Assembly: GCF_003597395.2 (NCBI RefSeq)
Contig: NC_133771.1
Span: 139,901,973-139,965,972 of the forward strand
Length of the DNA stretch: 64,000 nucleotides
Source: Chelonoidis abingdonii
Lineage: Eukaryota > Chordata > Testudines > Testudinidae
Direction of reading: 5' to 3'
Part shown: one piece after another, positions 23,331 through 34,916 of the stretch
Position numbering within the stretch: the stretch's first letter is position 1
Layout: every line of letters starts with the position of its first letter
Notes under the pieces: model-generated
The model's input: the letters and a program-made list of their open reading frames with translations, nothing else
What the model was told of the DNA's origin: nothing
Database searches by the model: none
Made by a program: the position numbers and the translations under genes

Positions 23331-24549
23331 GTGATTCATTGTATGTGTGGGTGTCTGGAGTCAATACCCTCACTTAACTTTACTTTCTGTGCAGTGCTCT
23401 TGCTAAGAGTGACTGCCTCATGCTGTTTCTCATGTTACACATGTTGAAAGTGTGCTTAATGGTTGCCTTCAAGAAGCAGTTATTCTTGAAAACCATGCCG
23501 TGAGACTTAGTATAAGGCAGGCCTCACCCACAGCTAGCACTTGCCTGACATCTTTAGCTTTTTTCCCAGATGCTCAATGTACTTCCTTTCCAACCTTCCA
23601 AATTCAGTTTTGTGGGTGTGCTTGTTATCACATGGGATGTGCCATCAAGCATTGTTGTTAACCAGGTCCTTTGGAGTGGTATTCTCTAAAGGTTCAGCTA
23701 CTAGTCAGCATTCCATCTTCCCAGTGATGTTTAAAAATGATAGGGAATTTTAAATTCTTTTGGGATTATAATTATAAAATGTATGTTTTAGGTAACTATG
23801 CATACTGTTTTTTGTGGATAGATTCTACTAATTTCTAGCTGGGTGGTGATTTTAACCAATGCCTCATAACTCTTGGCATAATGTACTAAACTGATCATCA
23901 GTACCACTGAATTGTGTGTTTTGGTTTTTTGGTTTTTTGGTTTTTTTTACTGATAGCAAATAAACTTAAAGCACTCTTTCCATTATAATAATCTTAAATA
24001 TATATGGTGTCATGTTCTGAGCATTAACTGATAACACTACTGTCAGTTGAGAGCCACAGTTTAACAGTGTGTCTGTGTTAAAGTATAATTGAGAAAATAT
24101 TTAAAGAGGAATGTTTTTAATCTAGATCTATGTAATTGTTCTAGGTTTGTCATGTTTAGTACCACTATGTTCATGAGAGAGGGCTTTCAAATTAAACTGT
24201 AGTGCGGCCATTTCCAACAACGTTGTATTATCAGTTCCACCAACAGAAGGACCTGGAGCTGGGGTAAAGACAGGTCTCATTCTCCCTCCTCCCATCCCAT
24301 GGAATGTGAGAATTGAAATTGATTTGTCTTTTTTAAACCAATCAAATGACACCTTTTTTACCTTTCTATCATTAACATGTCAACAGAATTACATGTGTTT
24401 TCAGCAGGGGTAACTAGTATAACTAGTTCAGGGAGCAAAGGGGTGATGAACCATTATTGGGGGAGCAAGGATTTTATTACACATACTTTATAGAATGGGG
24501 ATAAGTGTCTGACAATATTTACCTTCTTAAGCTTGATGTACCTGTTGTG

Positions 24550-26050
24550 AGCAGCAGCAAATCTATTGACAGCTCCCTTCAGTTCAAGTGACTTCAACGT
24601 TTGTTTCTTAGTAGCATGACAGCCAAGACCCTTAGCCGATCACTTGTCATGCAGTTCCTCAGGTGATCTTTCACACAGGGAAGGCATGAGAATATTCCCT
24701 CACAGGCAGCACTGACAGAGGAATAATCCCACCTAGTCACACACAATTCATACCCAGCTATATACTCCCCAAACTTCAGGTACCTTGAAATGATTTTCTG
24801 AAGCAATTGTAATGGCTTGAGTCCATATTTCGTCAGATGCATCTTCCAAATAACTCATGTTCAGTAATTCACTGATATTAGTGTTCATAGATGAGCATAC
24901 CTGAGACAAGTCACACTCAGATGCTTGCAAGTAGTCAGGTAACTTTAAGAAGTTGAATTTTCCTTCACATCCAAAGGAGGGCAATAAAGTCAGTCTGAAC
25001 TAACACCTAGTGCATTCACTGCCCTGTCACCTCTTGACATATCTTGATATAACAGCTGGTGACACAAGAATGGATTAAACTGTCTTTTTTCACAGCATTA
25101 CAAGCAGAAACTTGTTGTGCCCATTGAGTGTCACAACTTCAATTCCAAAACTTTGTTTGGGTTGTACTTTCTTTTGAAAGGCTATGAATTTAGCAAGTAT
25201 ATCTGATCCAGGATTGGGGCGGGGAGAATATTCAATGTTTGTTTTCTTTGCATATATCCACAATAATTAATTTGAGCCTGTGGTTGAAACAGTGAATGTG
25301 CATGTTTGCTGTATTTCTTCCCATAGGAACTTGCACACTAAAATTTCCACTCATAACACTGGCACCATAATAAGTCTGAGAAATGCAGTTCTGTATATCA
25401 ATACCACACTGACAATGTGTTCTTCACATATTTAAGAACTTTGCATCAAGTGACTTGGCAGGATGGAAACCAAAAAATCTGACATACAGTGCTATGCAAA
25501 TATCTCAGTGCAGCTGTTTTGCTAACATCCTTAATTTTATCAATCAATATAGAGAAAATATTAGCCTTTTTCAATTCTTGGCCTATGTATTCAAATATAT
25601 TGTCAGGAATGTTGAATTATTTCATATTATATTGATGAATGGGTGTATTTTGCATTGCATGGTTCACTTTGTTTTCTTTAACACATCATTGTATTTGGCT
25701 GTTAGTCAGGAGCTCCAGGAAGTTGCCCTTGTTGCTGCTTTCTCTTTGAGCAATCCCCCAGACTGCAGTGAGTTGCAGGACATCTGCCACAACTTTGATA
25801 TACATTCATTTCTCTTTCAGTAAAGCAAATGTGTGTCAGTAATTCTGTGGCTGAACTGAAAGACCACCTTTTGACTGAATATCTTCAAAAGGAAGCCTAC
25901 CTATACCACTTGACAGCTCTTGTGATTGTCTTCATTCTGTTAGAATCCTCTGTCCTTTGCCAGAGCTTTTTTCAGTTGCTGAATCCATTGCCAAGAAACA
26001 GATTTTTCTACAGCAGTGGAGGTTGGAAAAAGAACTGCATGGAAAGCAGT
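24550..26050 (-). pseudogene. hAT-type (ZMYM/TTF zinc-finger-like) transposase pseudogene
   Basis: Read on the - strand across several frames, the order of motifs follows hAT proteins of the DUF4371/ZMYM1-like kind. Near 25.55 kb: an IGQELKKANIFSILID segment (the family's 'I...KKAKFYSII.DE'). Near 25.35 kb: SQTYYGASVMSG ('GQGYDNASNMSG' in the family) and HIHCFNHRLKLIIVD ('CTAHSLNL'). Near 25.1 kb: a QWAQQVSACNAV piece ('TRWASRV'). At 24.59-24.98 kb two open stretches continue it. Numerous stops and shifts make it non-functional. No ends or target duplication were found. Confidence 0.6.
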
Positions 26051-26377
26051 AAACTGCATTTGGTATTTTGCTATATTCAATCCATGAACATAAACCAAGC
26101 TGCTCTTTTGAAACTGATTATGCTCATTCTTGTATTTTGAGGATAAGATATTAGGTGTGGTTGCTTTGGGCCATCAGATACAACTTGCACAATATCACTT
26201 GGCCCTGGTGGAATCTTATTCCCTGGGATTACCTTGTTAGCAAGTGGGTTCCATTTCAGCTTCTGTTCATCATATTACCCAGTTACTTCCTCCCACATAG
26301 TCTTCATCTGGTGGCAAATCTGATGAAGAATCAGAAGTTGAACATTCAGCTATGATACCACCTTTGTCCTTATCTAA

Positions 26378-26589
26378 AGCTATGTTTACACTACTGTGGT
26401 AAATCGATTTTATGCTACTCAACTCCAGCTATGTGAATAACATAGCTGGAGTCAACATATCTTAGGTCGAGTTACTGCAGGATCTGAAGTGCAGGGGGTA
26501 GAGTACAGGGGTCGACTGGAAAGCTATCTGCTGTGGATTTGATGGATTGATCTCAGAGCGTTAATCCCGACTATAGTGTAGACATAGCC
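26378..26589. mobile_element. Harbinger-like MITE with TAA duplication
   Basis: Left end AGCTATGTTTACACTACTG and right end CTATAGTGTAGACATAGCC are inverted repeats, flanked by TAA at 26375-26377 and 26590-26592. A 3-base TNA-type duplication and the TACACTA terminal motif match the other Harbinger-like elements here. Confidence 0.7.
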
Positions 26590-26592
26590 TAA

Positions 26593-28231
26593 AGCACAGT
26601 GTTCAGAGGTTATGCTGGTAGAGCGCTCTTCTCCTGGCTTTTCCAAAGTTAGATCTATTTCTGAAGTTGAGAGTGAGTCTTAGCACATTTTAGAGTAGCT
26701 GCTTTTCTTTGTATTTTGTTTTCATTGACAATTTCAGAACTCTTCTGATCAGTTGCTTCATATTTGTTTTAAATAGAATAAGGGTTTCACAGTTGGGTCC
26801 TAGGCCCCTCTTGCAAGCTACTGTTGGGCTAGTTGAGGATGGGTGGGTGTAATTGCACCTGCCCTCCTGCATGTGGACTGGCCTGGGGCTGGCCCAATAC
26901 CTAAGGGATCTGGCCAGATTGAGAGCAGTGTCCCTCCCAGCTAACTCCTCCAGCTTCTGTTTGCTGGGGTGGGGAGAAGAAAACTGCGTGTGTCTGTCTG
27001 AATTGCAGTGTCATAGCCTTCAGGGATATTCACCCAATCAAGCAGGGACACAAGAATGGTCATCAGTTGAAATATCACTTCAGATGGCGTGCATACTGTA
27101 GGCGCTGCATTTCAGCAGCAGTCTCCTGTTCACTGAGGTAAAGTAGTATCTGAGTATTTCACTACTCACTTCCACAGTCACACCTCATATACCACAGCAG
27201 CAGAGGAGGTTTTGTTCCCTTACTGTTCTTCTACTACAGGCAGAAGGGGTAGAAAGAAATATTTTTGGGTGAGGAGGAGGTGCCAGCTACCCCTTGGCAT
27301 CTTCACTGGCTTCCAGACTACAGAGTAAATGTAACATACTTCAAAAGTACTTGGGACAACTTTTTAGCTGACCTTTGATATTTTACCTTTTAAATCTTTT
27401 TAAAAAAAGAGTATCAGATCTACTTTTATGGGGATCTACTTACGGTGGGGCTGGTAGCACTACCTAAAGTTGCCCAACATATCCCATTATAAAACTATTC
27501 ACAGTTGCCTATTTTGTCAAAACTTAAGCCATTTGGGTTGAAACTGTGTACTTCAGGCTAAATTTTTGTTTTTTTTTAAATTTCAGGGCAAACAACTCAC
27601 CTGTTTGAGAACAAGGCTAAGGAGAAAAATGCTTTTCTGCTATTTCAAAAAATTCTGATTTACTTTTTTGAGAAGCTCTAATGCCCACATGCTTTGGAGC
27701 AGGGATTTAAAATTTGGCTGGTGGATGGCTTGTGTGTCAGGGATGTGGCTCTTACTGATCCTCTGAAAATCCAACCAAACTTGGCCAAGTTAGAAGCCTT
27801 TGGTAAAACCTGTTTACACGTGCTCGTAGACTCCTTAAGATTTGAGCTGCTAAAACTGCCAAAGATTCTGTGCACACTGAACACGCTCCTTCTCCTGCAT
27901 GTGATTGCCTGGCTTAGTGAACAGAATGATGTATTCACTGTGGTGTTCAATATCTTGTTCTCATTGTTCAATGTGACTCTAGATCTTTTATTTACAGCAC
28001 ATTATTCAAACCCAATACAGAATTGTCATCGTGGGCTCTTACACTGATGAGCACCATGGAAGACCTGAGTGCTTCAGACATAGATCAATTTATTTTTCCT
28101 TCTGGGTGTCTCCCCCTGCTGCAGGACACTCTGGGACTGGGCAGCACCCCCAGAGGTTCCTGCAGCTGGAGGAGGCACCAGGAAGTGGGTCTGATCTTCC
28201 CTGTGTTGCTGGGAGCACCCAAGCAGAGAGC
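26593..28231. other. No gene recognised (GGPS1 intron 2)
   Basis: Intronic sequence. A 117-codon open frame at 27694-28047 on the + strand is the longest here but has no features I recognise; it may come from an unidentified repeat. Confidence 0.4.
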
Positions 28232-28239
28232 TACTAGCT

Positions 28240-28421
28240 CAGGGGGTTTCAAACTGGGGGTTGGGACCCTTGAATCCCGCGTTGTCTCCAGCATTTATAA
28301 TGGTGTTAAATGTACTAAGTTTTTTTTGTTTTTTTGTTTTTTTTAATTTAAAAGGGGAGGGTCTCATTCAGAGGCTTGGTATGTGAAAGGGGTCACCAGT
28401 AAAAAGATTTGAGAACCACTG
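28240..28421. mobile_element. Short hAT-type MITE with target duplication
   Basis: Starts CAGGGGGTTTCAAACTGGGG and ends AGATTTGAGAACCACTG. Flanks TACTAGCT (28232-28239) and TCCTAGCT (28422-28429) match at 7 of 8. Only 182 bases, non-coding, with a T-rich middle. Confidence 0.75.
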
Positions 28422-28649
28422 TCCTAGCTGCTTAATCTAGGCATAAGACAGGACTTGTTCTTTCTCTGCAGGATTGCTCTTGGGTATCTCTCCTGCACCC
28501 TCTTATCCTCATTCACTTCCTGTCCCCCTCCTCTTGCAGCTGCTTGGAGAGGGGACATTGTACAAGGAACTGTACCTCCTTTCCAGATGCAATTAGCAGC
28601 TTATTTTTAATAGAAAGGTGAGGCATTTGACAGAATTTTTTGATGTACA

Positions 28650-30480
28650 GTAGCAAATCACACTCTGGCCTCAACTCACTGATTGGTAGATATGGCTGTT
28701 GGAGAGGTATTGTAATACAGTTATCTCGGTTGACTGCCTACCAGAAGACCTGTGCAGTTACTGTAAAATGAGTGTTCAAAGTAAATCAAACCTCAATAGA
28801 TTACTGCAGCAGATTATGTTAAAGAATTTGGAAGCCAAACTATTTTGTAGAAGTTGGAATGTTACATTGCATCTCTCAGATTGAGCAATAGTTCAGTGCC
28901 ACTTAAACTCAGAAGCCCATCAAAGCAAAAAAGGGCTGCGGATACTGCATGGCTGATAAAGAGAAGATATTTTTTAAAAACTTTTGTTTAAGAAGACAAC
29001 AGAGCTCTGAGACCCATTTAGCTAGAATGGAACTTGTGCATGCAAGTGCTAAACACTGTTGGAAAAACTTGAGCATCCAAAGCTGCACAAGCTAATTCAA
29101 TGGAATGTACAAAATGCCAGTTGCTTACCGAGTGCGAATAAACTACAACAGAACAACCTCCCAAAGGCTTTTGCTACACATTTTGAGACAAGTCAAATTA
29201 ACTCATGTGAGTCTTCCAATTATTTTGGATGAGTCCACAGATGAACAAGACAACTATTACTGCATGTTCTGTTTTGATTTTTATTTCTGACAAGGCCAAA
29301 GCTGTATAGACAAGAAAGCTAGCAGTGCTCACCGACAGCATTTATTAGGGTGCTGTTAATTATCCCTTGAGAAACTATTGTGTAGTTAACAGTGCAAACT
29401 TTGACAAAGTATGCGACTTGTGACAACTTTTCAAATCGTTTCTCCGACATCTAATGCAAAATGCTGTCCATATTACATGCATCTCCACAGCTCACTGACT
29501 AGAGAAATTGTGTGGATTACAAGTTTGATAAAGGCAATAAACTGGTCGGCTACTTTGAAAAGAGACTTAAACACTGCCCTAACCTCAAACTTCAATACAG
29601 GCAGCATATTGCAAACATGACTGAAACTGAGGAATAAAAAATTGCACTCCCTCCCTCCCCCGCCCCCCAGCCAGTAATTACTCATTGGAATTCCTGGTTT
29701 TGGCCTGTCCAATACCATGCAGCTCACCTGAAGTAATAGTCTGAGTTCATCTCAGAAGAGCTGACACTGACACCGAAAACACAGGTTTTAACAGAACTGT
29801 CCACTCTTATAAACTATCTTCAGCTGGAAGAGGATGTTCAATTTGTTGCCAAGAATGCCACAGGACTCATGGACTTTATCATTTGGTTTGAATCTCGACA
29901 TGTTACAATCTACCAAACATAACAAAGTAATAGATGTATGTACTGTTCTGGACTGAAGCACAGTCAAAACGAAAACCACTCTGACAATGCTGCGTTAAAT
30001 GCCAGTGGTCACAGATGTTCTTGCATGGCAAAGCAGCTCAGACAATACTACTACTATGGGGAAGAGTCAAGCAATGTAGCAAAAATGGCTCAAGTTTCAC
30101 AACCTGCAGCAAGGTTCCTAAAAGCGGTGCATATTTTTGACCCTGCATGAATGCATCTGTTGATGGTGGATTTAAACTCACTTAATGCAATTTCTGGCTT
30201 TTATAAGAATTGTAGGCTGGAGATGTCTGCTTACAAAAATATTGCGGAAGAAGCAGACTGTAGTTTGCCTATGCTACAATTCTGGAACTCAGTGGAAGGC
30301 AGAATCCCCCATCTTGCAAGGCTAGCTCAGCGCTGTCTGACAATTCCAACAAACTGCATGGATGCAGAGAGCAAGGTCTAAACATGGACAGGTGTGTTCA
30401 GTACAGAGACAGGGAATGAAGTAAGACACAGTTGCTGGATGCTCCATGCTGACATTCAATTAATGACATTTTGAAACCAG
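28650..30480 (+). pseudogene. hAT transposase pseudogene
   Basis: Fragments in order on the + strand. At 29105-29290 the frame contains LPIILDESTDEQDNYYC, the catalytic-region 'I.DESTD' signature. Around 29411-29620, a NAVHITCISTAH-like stretch in one frame fits the 'HLTCLAHGLH' region. At 29938-30381, two adjacent frames separated by one stop end with FLKAVHIFDP, LPMLQFWNSV and CLTIPTNCMDAESKV; the last is the C-terminal dimerisation motif ('LSIPTNSVDAER'). Stops and shifts throughout. Terminal repeats were not found, so the element's limits are uncertain. Confidence 0.7.
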
Positions 30481-30706
30481 AATTTTTTTCACTTGTTTTT
30501 GATAACTTAAGGCTGTGGCTCTCAAGTTTTGAGGCTACCAATCGAGCTCACTACCCTACAAAACTGTCTCAGATGCCTGTATCTACCAATCAGGGAGTTG
30601 ACACTTTTTCAGAGCCCAGAAGTGAGGGTGGCAATCACATGACCCCTCCGCTCACAACAGGTTTGTGTCTGTCTCTCTCTCACTCCACTTTTGAGTCAGG
30701 AGACAC

Positions 30707-30720
30707 CCCCCCCCCCCCCC
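30707..30720. repeat. C homopolymer
   Basis: An uninterrupted run of C just after a CT-rich stretch; likely length-variable and assembly-prone. Confidence 0.8.
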
Positions 30721-30799
30721 GTCTACAACCTCTGAAATTCAGATTTGAAAACCTGCAACTTACCAATTTTTTTTACATTCTATGGCTGTGAAATTAACC

Positions 30800-31657
30800 T
30801 AATGGTCCATACATTTTGTTAGGGCCCTACCCATGGCTATCAACAGCTCTGCCAGCACCGTCAGCACTTCGATCAGGTCTGTAGCAGACGGCACTGGCAG
30901 GGACTCTCCTGCCAAACCATCACCACTGGCAGAGCCCCCTCAGTCAGCAAGGAGGGCTAGGGCAAGAACAAGTCCTGCCCAGAAATCTGCAGTGGCTACT
31001 GCTAGCACATCTCCCACCCATCTCAACCCCATTGTCTCTTTTACCAGCTGTGGGAGCATCTGCCGTTCACCCCCAGGCATGTACCTAGATGGCGACGGGA
31101 CAGCGGCCACCTGTTATCCCTCCATTAGCTGCTGCCACTACTGTGGCCCAACATTGCCTCCGTCTCAGGCAATCAATGAGGTTGTGAGCAAAGCATTTTG
31201 GGTGGGGACCTCTTTGTCCCTCTCAAGCCCTTGGAGGATCTGTCTGTACCAATGACTGACTCTCAGCTCTGTCCTGTCCTTCCTCCTCAGTGCTACCTTT
31301 TTAGCTTCCTCTTGCATCCCTAGGAAAACACCTCTCCCAGTACCCCTCTCCCGCTGGGTTGCAAAGATCCCATCCCCTGTTGCATAGCTTCATTCTGCGG
31401 GCAAGTAATCCTCCCAGGTGCTACGGTTAGTGAGTGGCAGGGGGAAAGCTGTAATACTCTATCAGGGCTTCCTCTACTAGATTCATTCAGTGCTTTCTTT
31501 TCTGCCAGGCTTTGGGGTATGTCAGGAGGGAACTGTCCCTTGGCCTGACAAAGGATGCTGGGTACCCCTAACATCCAAGAGGGTGCTGGCCCTGCCACCA
31601 CCAGGGACCCTCACTGCTTGGTTCCCTCTGCTCCTGTGTCTGACAAATCCCACTTAG
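30800..31657 (+). other. GC-richer sequence of unknown origin, left of a hAT insertion
   Basis: A 140-codon open frame at 30833-31255 is rich in Ser, Ala, Pro and Arg. Beyond the hAT element, at about 35220-35350, the + strand reads TLQEEVQQLKLAKELLAAKW, which looks like a coiled coil. The two blocks may be halves of one older element (for instance a LINE first ORF) split by the hAT insertion. I do not recognise the family. Confidence 0.3.
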
Positions 31658-31665
31658 GCACTGGG

Positions 31666-34600
31666 CAGGGTGGATAAAAATGATGTTTTTAATATAAATC
31701 ACCCTTTTTTTTTTTAAGGGGGGGAATCTAAAGATACATTATAGCTCAAAGATTTCTGATCATGGAATAGGGATTATTTCTATAGTATGAGACAGTATAT
31801 TCATCTAATGTTTAAGAAGTTTTGTAAATGAGTTCAATAGTTCATGGATGGAGGGATCCAATTTTATAGGGTTCCAGGGACTTCTGTATAGATTTAGTTT
31901 AATCTTTCTATTTAACCAGTGGTGCTCAGTCTAAAAGATACTATCAGAGATGCTAAGTTTTTCACTTCTCAAATTCTGGATTTGTCTCCAGAGAACATGC
32001 TCATTAACAGCAAAAATGTTTTTAAATTGTATATAGAGGTGAGAAATAACAGACCTCAACTCTGTCCCTCTGCAAATTTGTATACAGAGTCAATCCCTTA
32101 CCTCTCTCTAAAAGTGCAAAGTTTCAAAAAGTTCAATGACTAGAAGATTGTTTGGGGGTAGAATAGATCTGGACAAGGAGGAGTCGTCTGGAGATAAATG
32201 TGAGACGGAAGGGACAGGCAGTAGAAACAAAAGTGAAACTAAGCAGCATATTCCAGATTTCTGGAGGTCTGAGTGTAGCTTTCATTGATCTGAGATCTAC
32301 CATACCATTCTCATAGGAGGAAAAACCTATAATGACAGAAAGCTGTAAAAGAGACCCAGTTTGGGAATATTTTAACGAACTTCCTCTACCTGTGGGTAAG
32401 ACAGGAATACATGCAAAGAGTGAACAAAGAAATGCAAGACCTGGTTGCCTGTATGAAGCAACATCATGAGAAGTCTTCCTTGAAGATGATGAAAGGAACA
32501 TGTCCAAATGTGCTTCAGGTTGGTAAACTTTTTTTTATTTCATCCTTCTTTCTTAAGGACTGCCTGTCTTCCTTCTGGACTATTCTTGAATTCTCAAGTT
32601 TAAGCAAAAAATATAGTTGTTACTTTATGGTACTAGCCTTTTAGATGCAGTTGTAAAAAATGCCTATTTCAGCTATTTTTTATTACAGTTTCACCTTAAA
32701 GTAGTACTGAGTGTCAATGAATGCAGAGTAATACTGAATGAGCAGTATGGTAATAACTGCATTGACTTATTTTGTTTAGATGAATCCATCCTCAACATGC
32801 AGGATTCTGAAGACTCTACACCTTCAAGATCACTATCATTTTCTATCGTTTCAGACTTATCTGCCAATGATAGTGTTTCGGTCACATCATGTATGTCACA
32901 TAGCCACAGTATATCACCTGTAGTAAAAAAGAAAAATCTCCATCCAGAAACAACTATAGATAAGTTTCTGATAAGAACCAGCAGATTACAACAAGAGGAA
33001 ATTGATGAAAAAATGCCTGGTTTGTTTTATGCAACAAACTCTCCTTTCTGTATGATTTGAGAACCCACATGTCATTAACATGGTTCAGTCATTAAGACCA
33101 GGATACAGTCCACCCAACAGAGCAGATGTCGCAGGCAAATTGCTGGATAAAGTGTATGAAAGAAAAACTGTGCAGTGTGCTAAAGGTCCAGAGGGTGAAA
33201 TTGATCAAGACTCAGGTTAACAATATCCACAAAGATCCTCTTTTATGCGCTTGTGTGACAACAGACTAAGGGAATGTCTTCGTTACAGAAACAATTGATA
33301 CATTAGGAAATGCGCGCGCACAGCAGAATACTTAAAAGTAGCAGTAAAAGCCATAACAAACCAGGGGAGGAATTCATATGTCTAGTACGCAGCTTGGTCA
33401 TAGACTGCTGCAAATGTATCCAAGACGAGGAGAAATGATGTAGAGAGTCCAAAGCTAATAACATACAGTTGCAGTAGCCAAAGACTTCAGTATTCCAGAA
33501 ATAAAGGCTAATGTTGTTGAAATTTCAAAATACTTCTGTAACAACCACTTTGCAACAGCTGCTCTGAAAAAAGTGGGAGGAACCAAGCTAATTCTTCCAC
33601 CAGACATGCGATGTAACTCGGTAGTGGACTGTTTTGGTCACTATGTCAAGAACTGGCCTAATCTGACAGTTTATGAACAAAATAGTGAAAAAATAGATGG
33701 CACTGTTACAGCCAGTGTTCTCAACATTGAGCTTAAAACAAATGTTGAACACATGCTGAGTATCCTGAAGCCTATTTCTGTAGCCTTGAACAAAATGCAG
33801 GGAAATAACTGTTTTATTGCTGACACTCTTGAAATTGAGAAGGAACTGAGAGAAAGATGCAATGACAGTTAAATTATAAGCATTTTTTAAAAAGTGGGAC
33901 AAGCATAATCTCCAGCTCACTTTCTTGCAGATATTCTCAATACTAGGTACCAAGGTCAAACCTTAACTGCTGAAGAAGAGGAGTTTACTATGACATGGAC
34001 ATCCAGTAATCATCCCTCCATAATGCCAACTTCAGCGCCAAGGGTGAATTGTTCCATAAATGTTTTTGCTGATGGATGTTTTAAAGAAAGTCACACCAGT
34101 TAACTGATGGAAGTCACTTTAAGCACTTGGACTCGGAGACTGAAGTGGTGATCTCACTTTTAATAGCAGTATCTTCTGCTGGTGTAAAAATATTTTCTTC
34201 CTTTGGACTAATTCATTCCAAATTGAGAAATCATTTGGAACCTGAAAAAGCAGGAAAGCTTGTATTTCTTTTCCAGACTATGAGCAAACAGGAAAATGAA
34301 GGTGAAGACTGAGTTAGCTGCCAAAGCCAATATTAAGTTTCTCATGTCTATCTGGCTGACCTAGTCAACTTTAATTCTTGTTTTTTTAAAATTTCATTAA
34401 CTATTTTAGTTTAAAACAATTTTAACAAAAACCTGATTTTAAAACTTTGAATGTTTTAACTAAATTCAAATTCATATGCTCGTGTTGTTAAAATATTCTT
34501 CACTGAAGAGAGAAATCCTGAATACATAATACTGTTAAATAAAACAATTTAAATGTCTGTCTGATACAGCATGGCAATCAAATCCTCCAAATACTAATGA

Positions 34601-34908
34601 TTTAATCTGTTGAATTGGAGATCATTTACCTCCCAATGACTTCATAAATATCTGCTTCAATTACCTTTTGGTAAATGAAATAACCAAATAATCATTGATT
34701 TTCTGATATAGCTGTAAAACTAATCTGAAAAGCTTTCAAAGTAATCACTTTAAAAATGTATAGTGTGTACCTTCTACAAACACAACCTACATCTGCGTTG
34801 TGAAGAATATGTATTAAGATTATAACAACCAACAAGAATGCACTTATGTAGAAATCCATGATTAAATCAAGTCTTCCTGACTAGTGATTTAAAATCAAAT
34901 CCACCCTG
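31666..34908 (+). mobile_element. Near-complete decayed hAT element with both ends
   Basis: Starts CAGGGTGGATAAAAATGATG and ends AAATCAAATCCACCCTG, giving inverted repeats of the form CAGGGTGGAT. The flanks GCACTGGG (31658-31665) and GCATTCGG (34909-34916) agree at 6 of 8 positions, a worn 8-base target duplication. At 3243 bases it is the size of an autonomous hAT element and contains one transposase reading from left to right. Confidence 0.8.
32405..34312 (+). pseudogene. hAT transposase (DUF659-type) pseudogene within the 31666 element
   Basis: Pieces in order on the + strand: a start region with VACMKQHHEK (about 32440, BED-finger-like context); KKKNLHPETTIDKFLIRTS and a following NSPFCMI (to 33057); LRPGYSPPNRADVAGKLLDK in a second frame (about 33090-33150); NNHFATAALKKVGGTKLILP and RCNSVVDCFGHYVKNWP (33540-33660); NVEHMLSILKPISVALNKMQ (33740-33800); and a C-terminus with AGVKIFSSFGLIHSKLRN and SKQENEGED before the stop at 34310-34312. 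This is the domain order of DUF659 hAT transposases with the C-terminal dimerisation region. Several frameshifts and stops prove it dead. Confidence 0.8.
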
Positions 34909-34916
34909 GCATTCGG

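Noticed and set aside
23917..23948. A TTTTGG-repeat tract as a telomere-like or regulatory repeat
   Set aside because: Too short and T-rich; an ordinary simple repeat.
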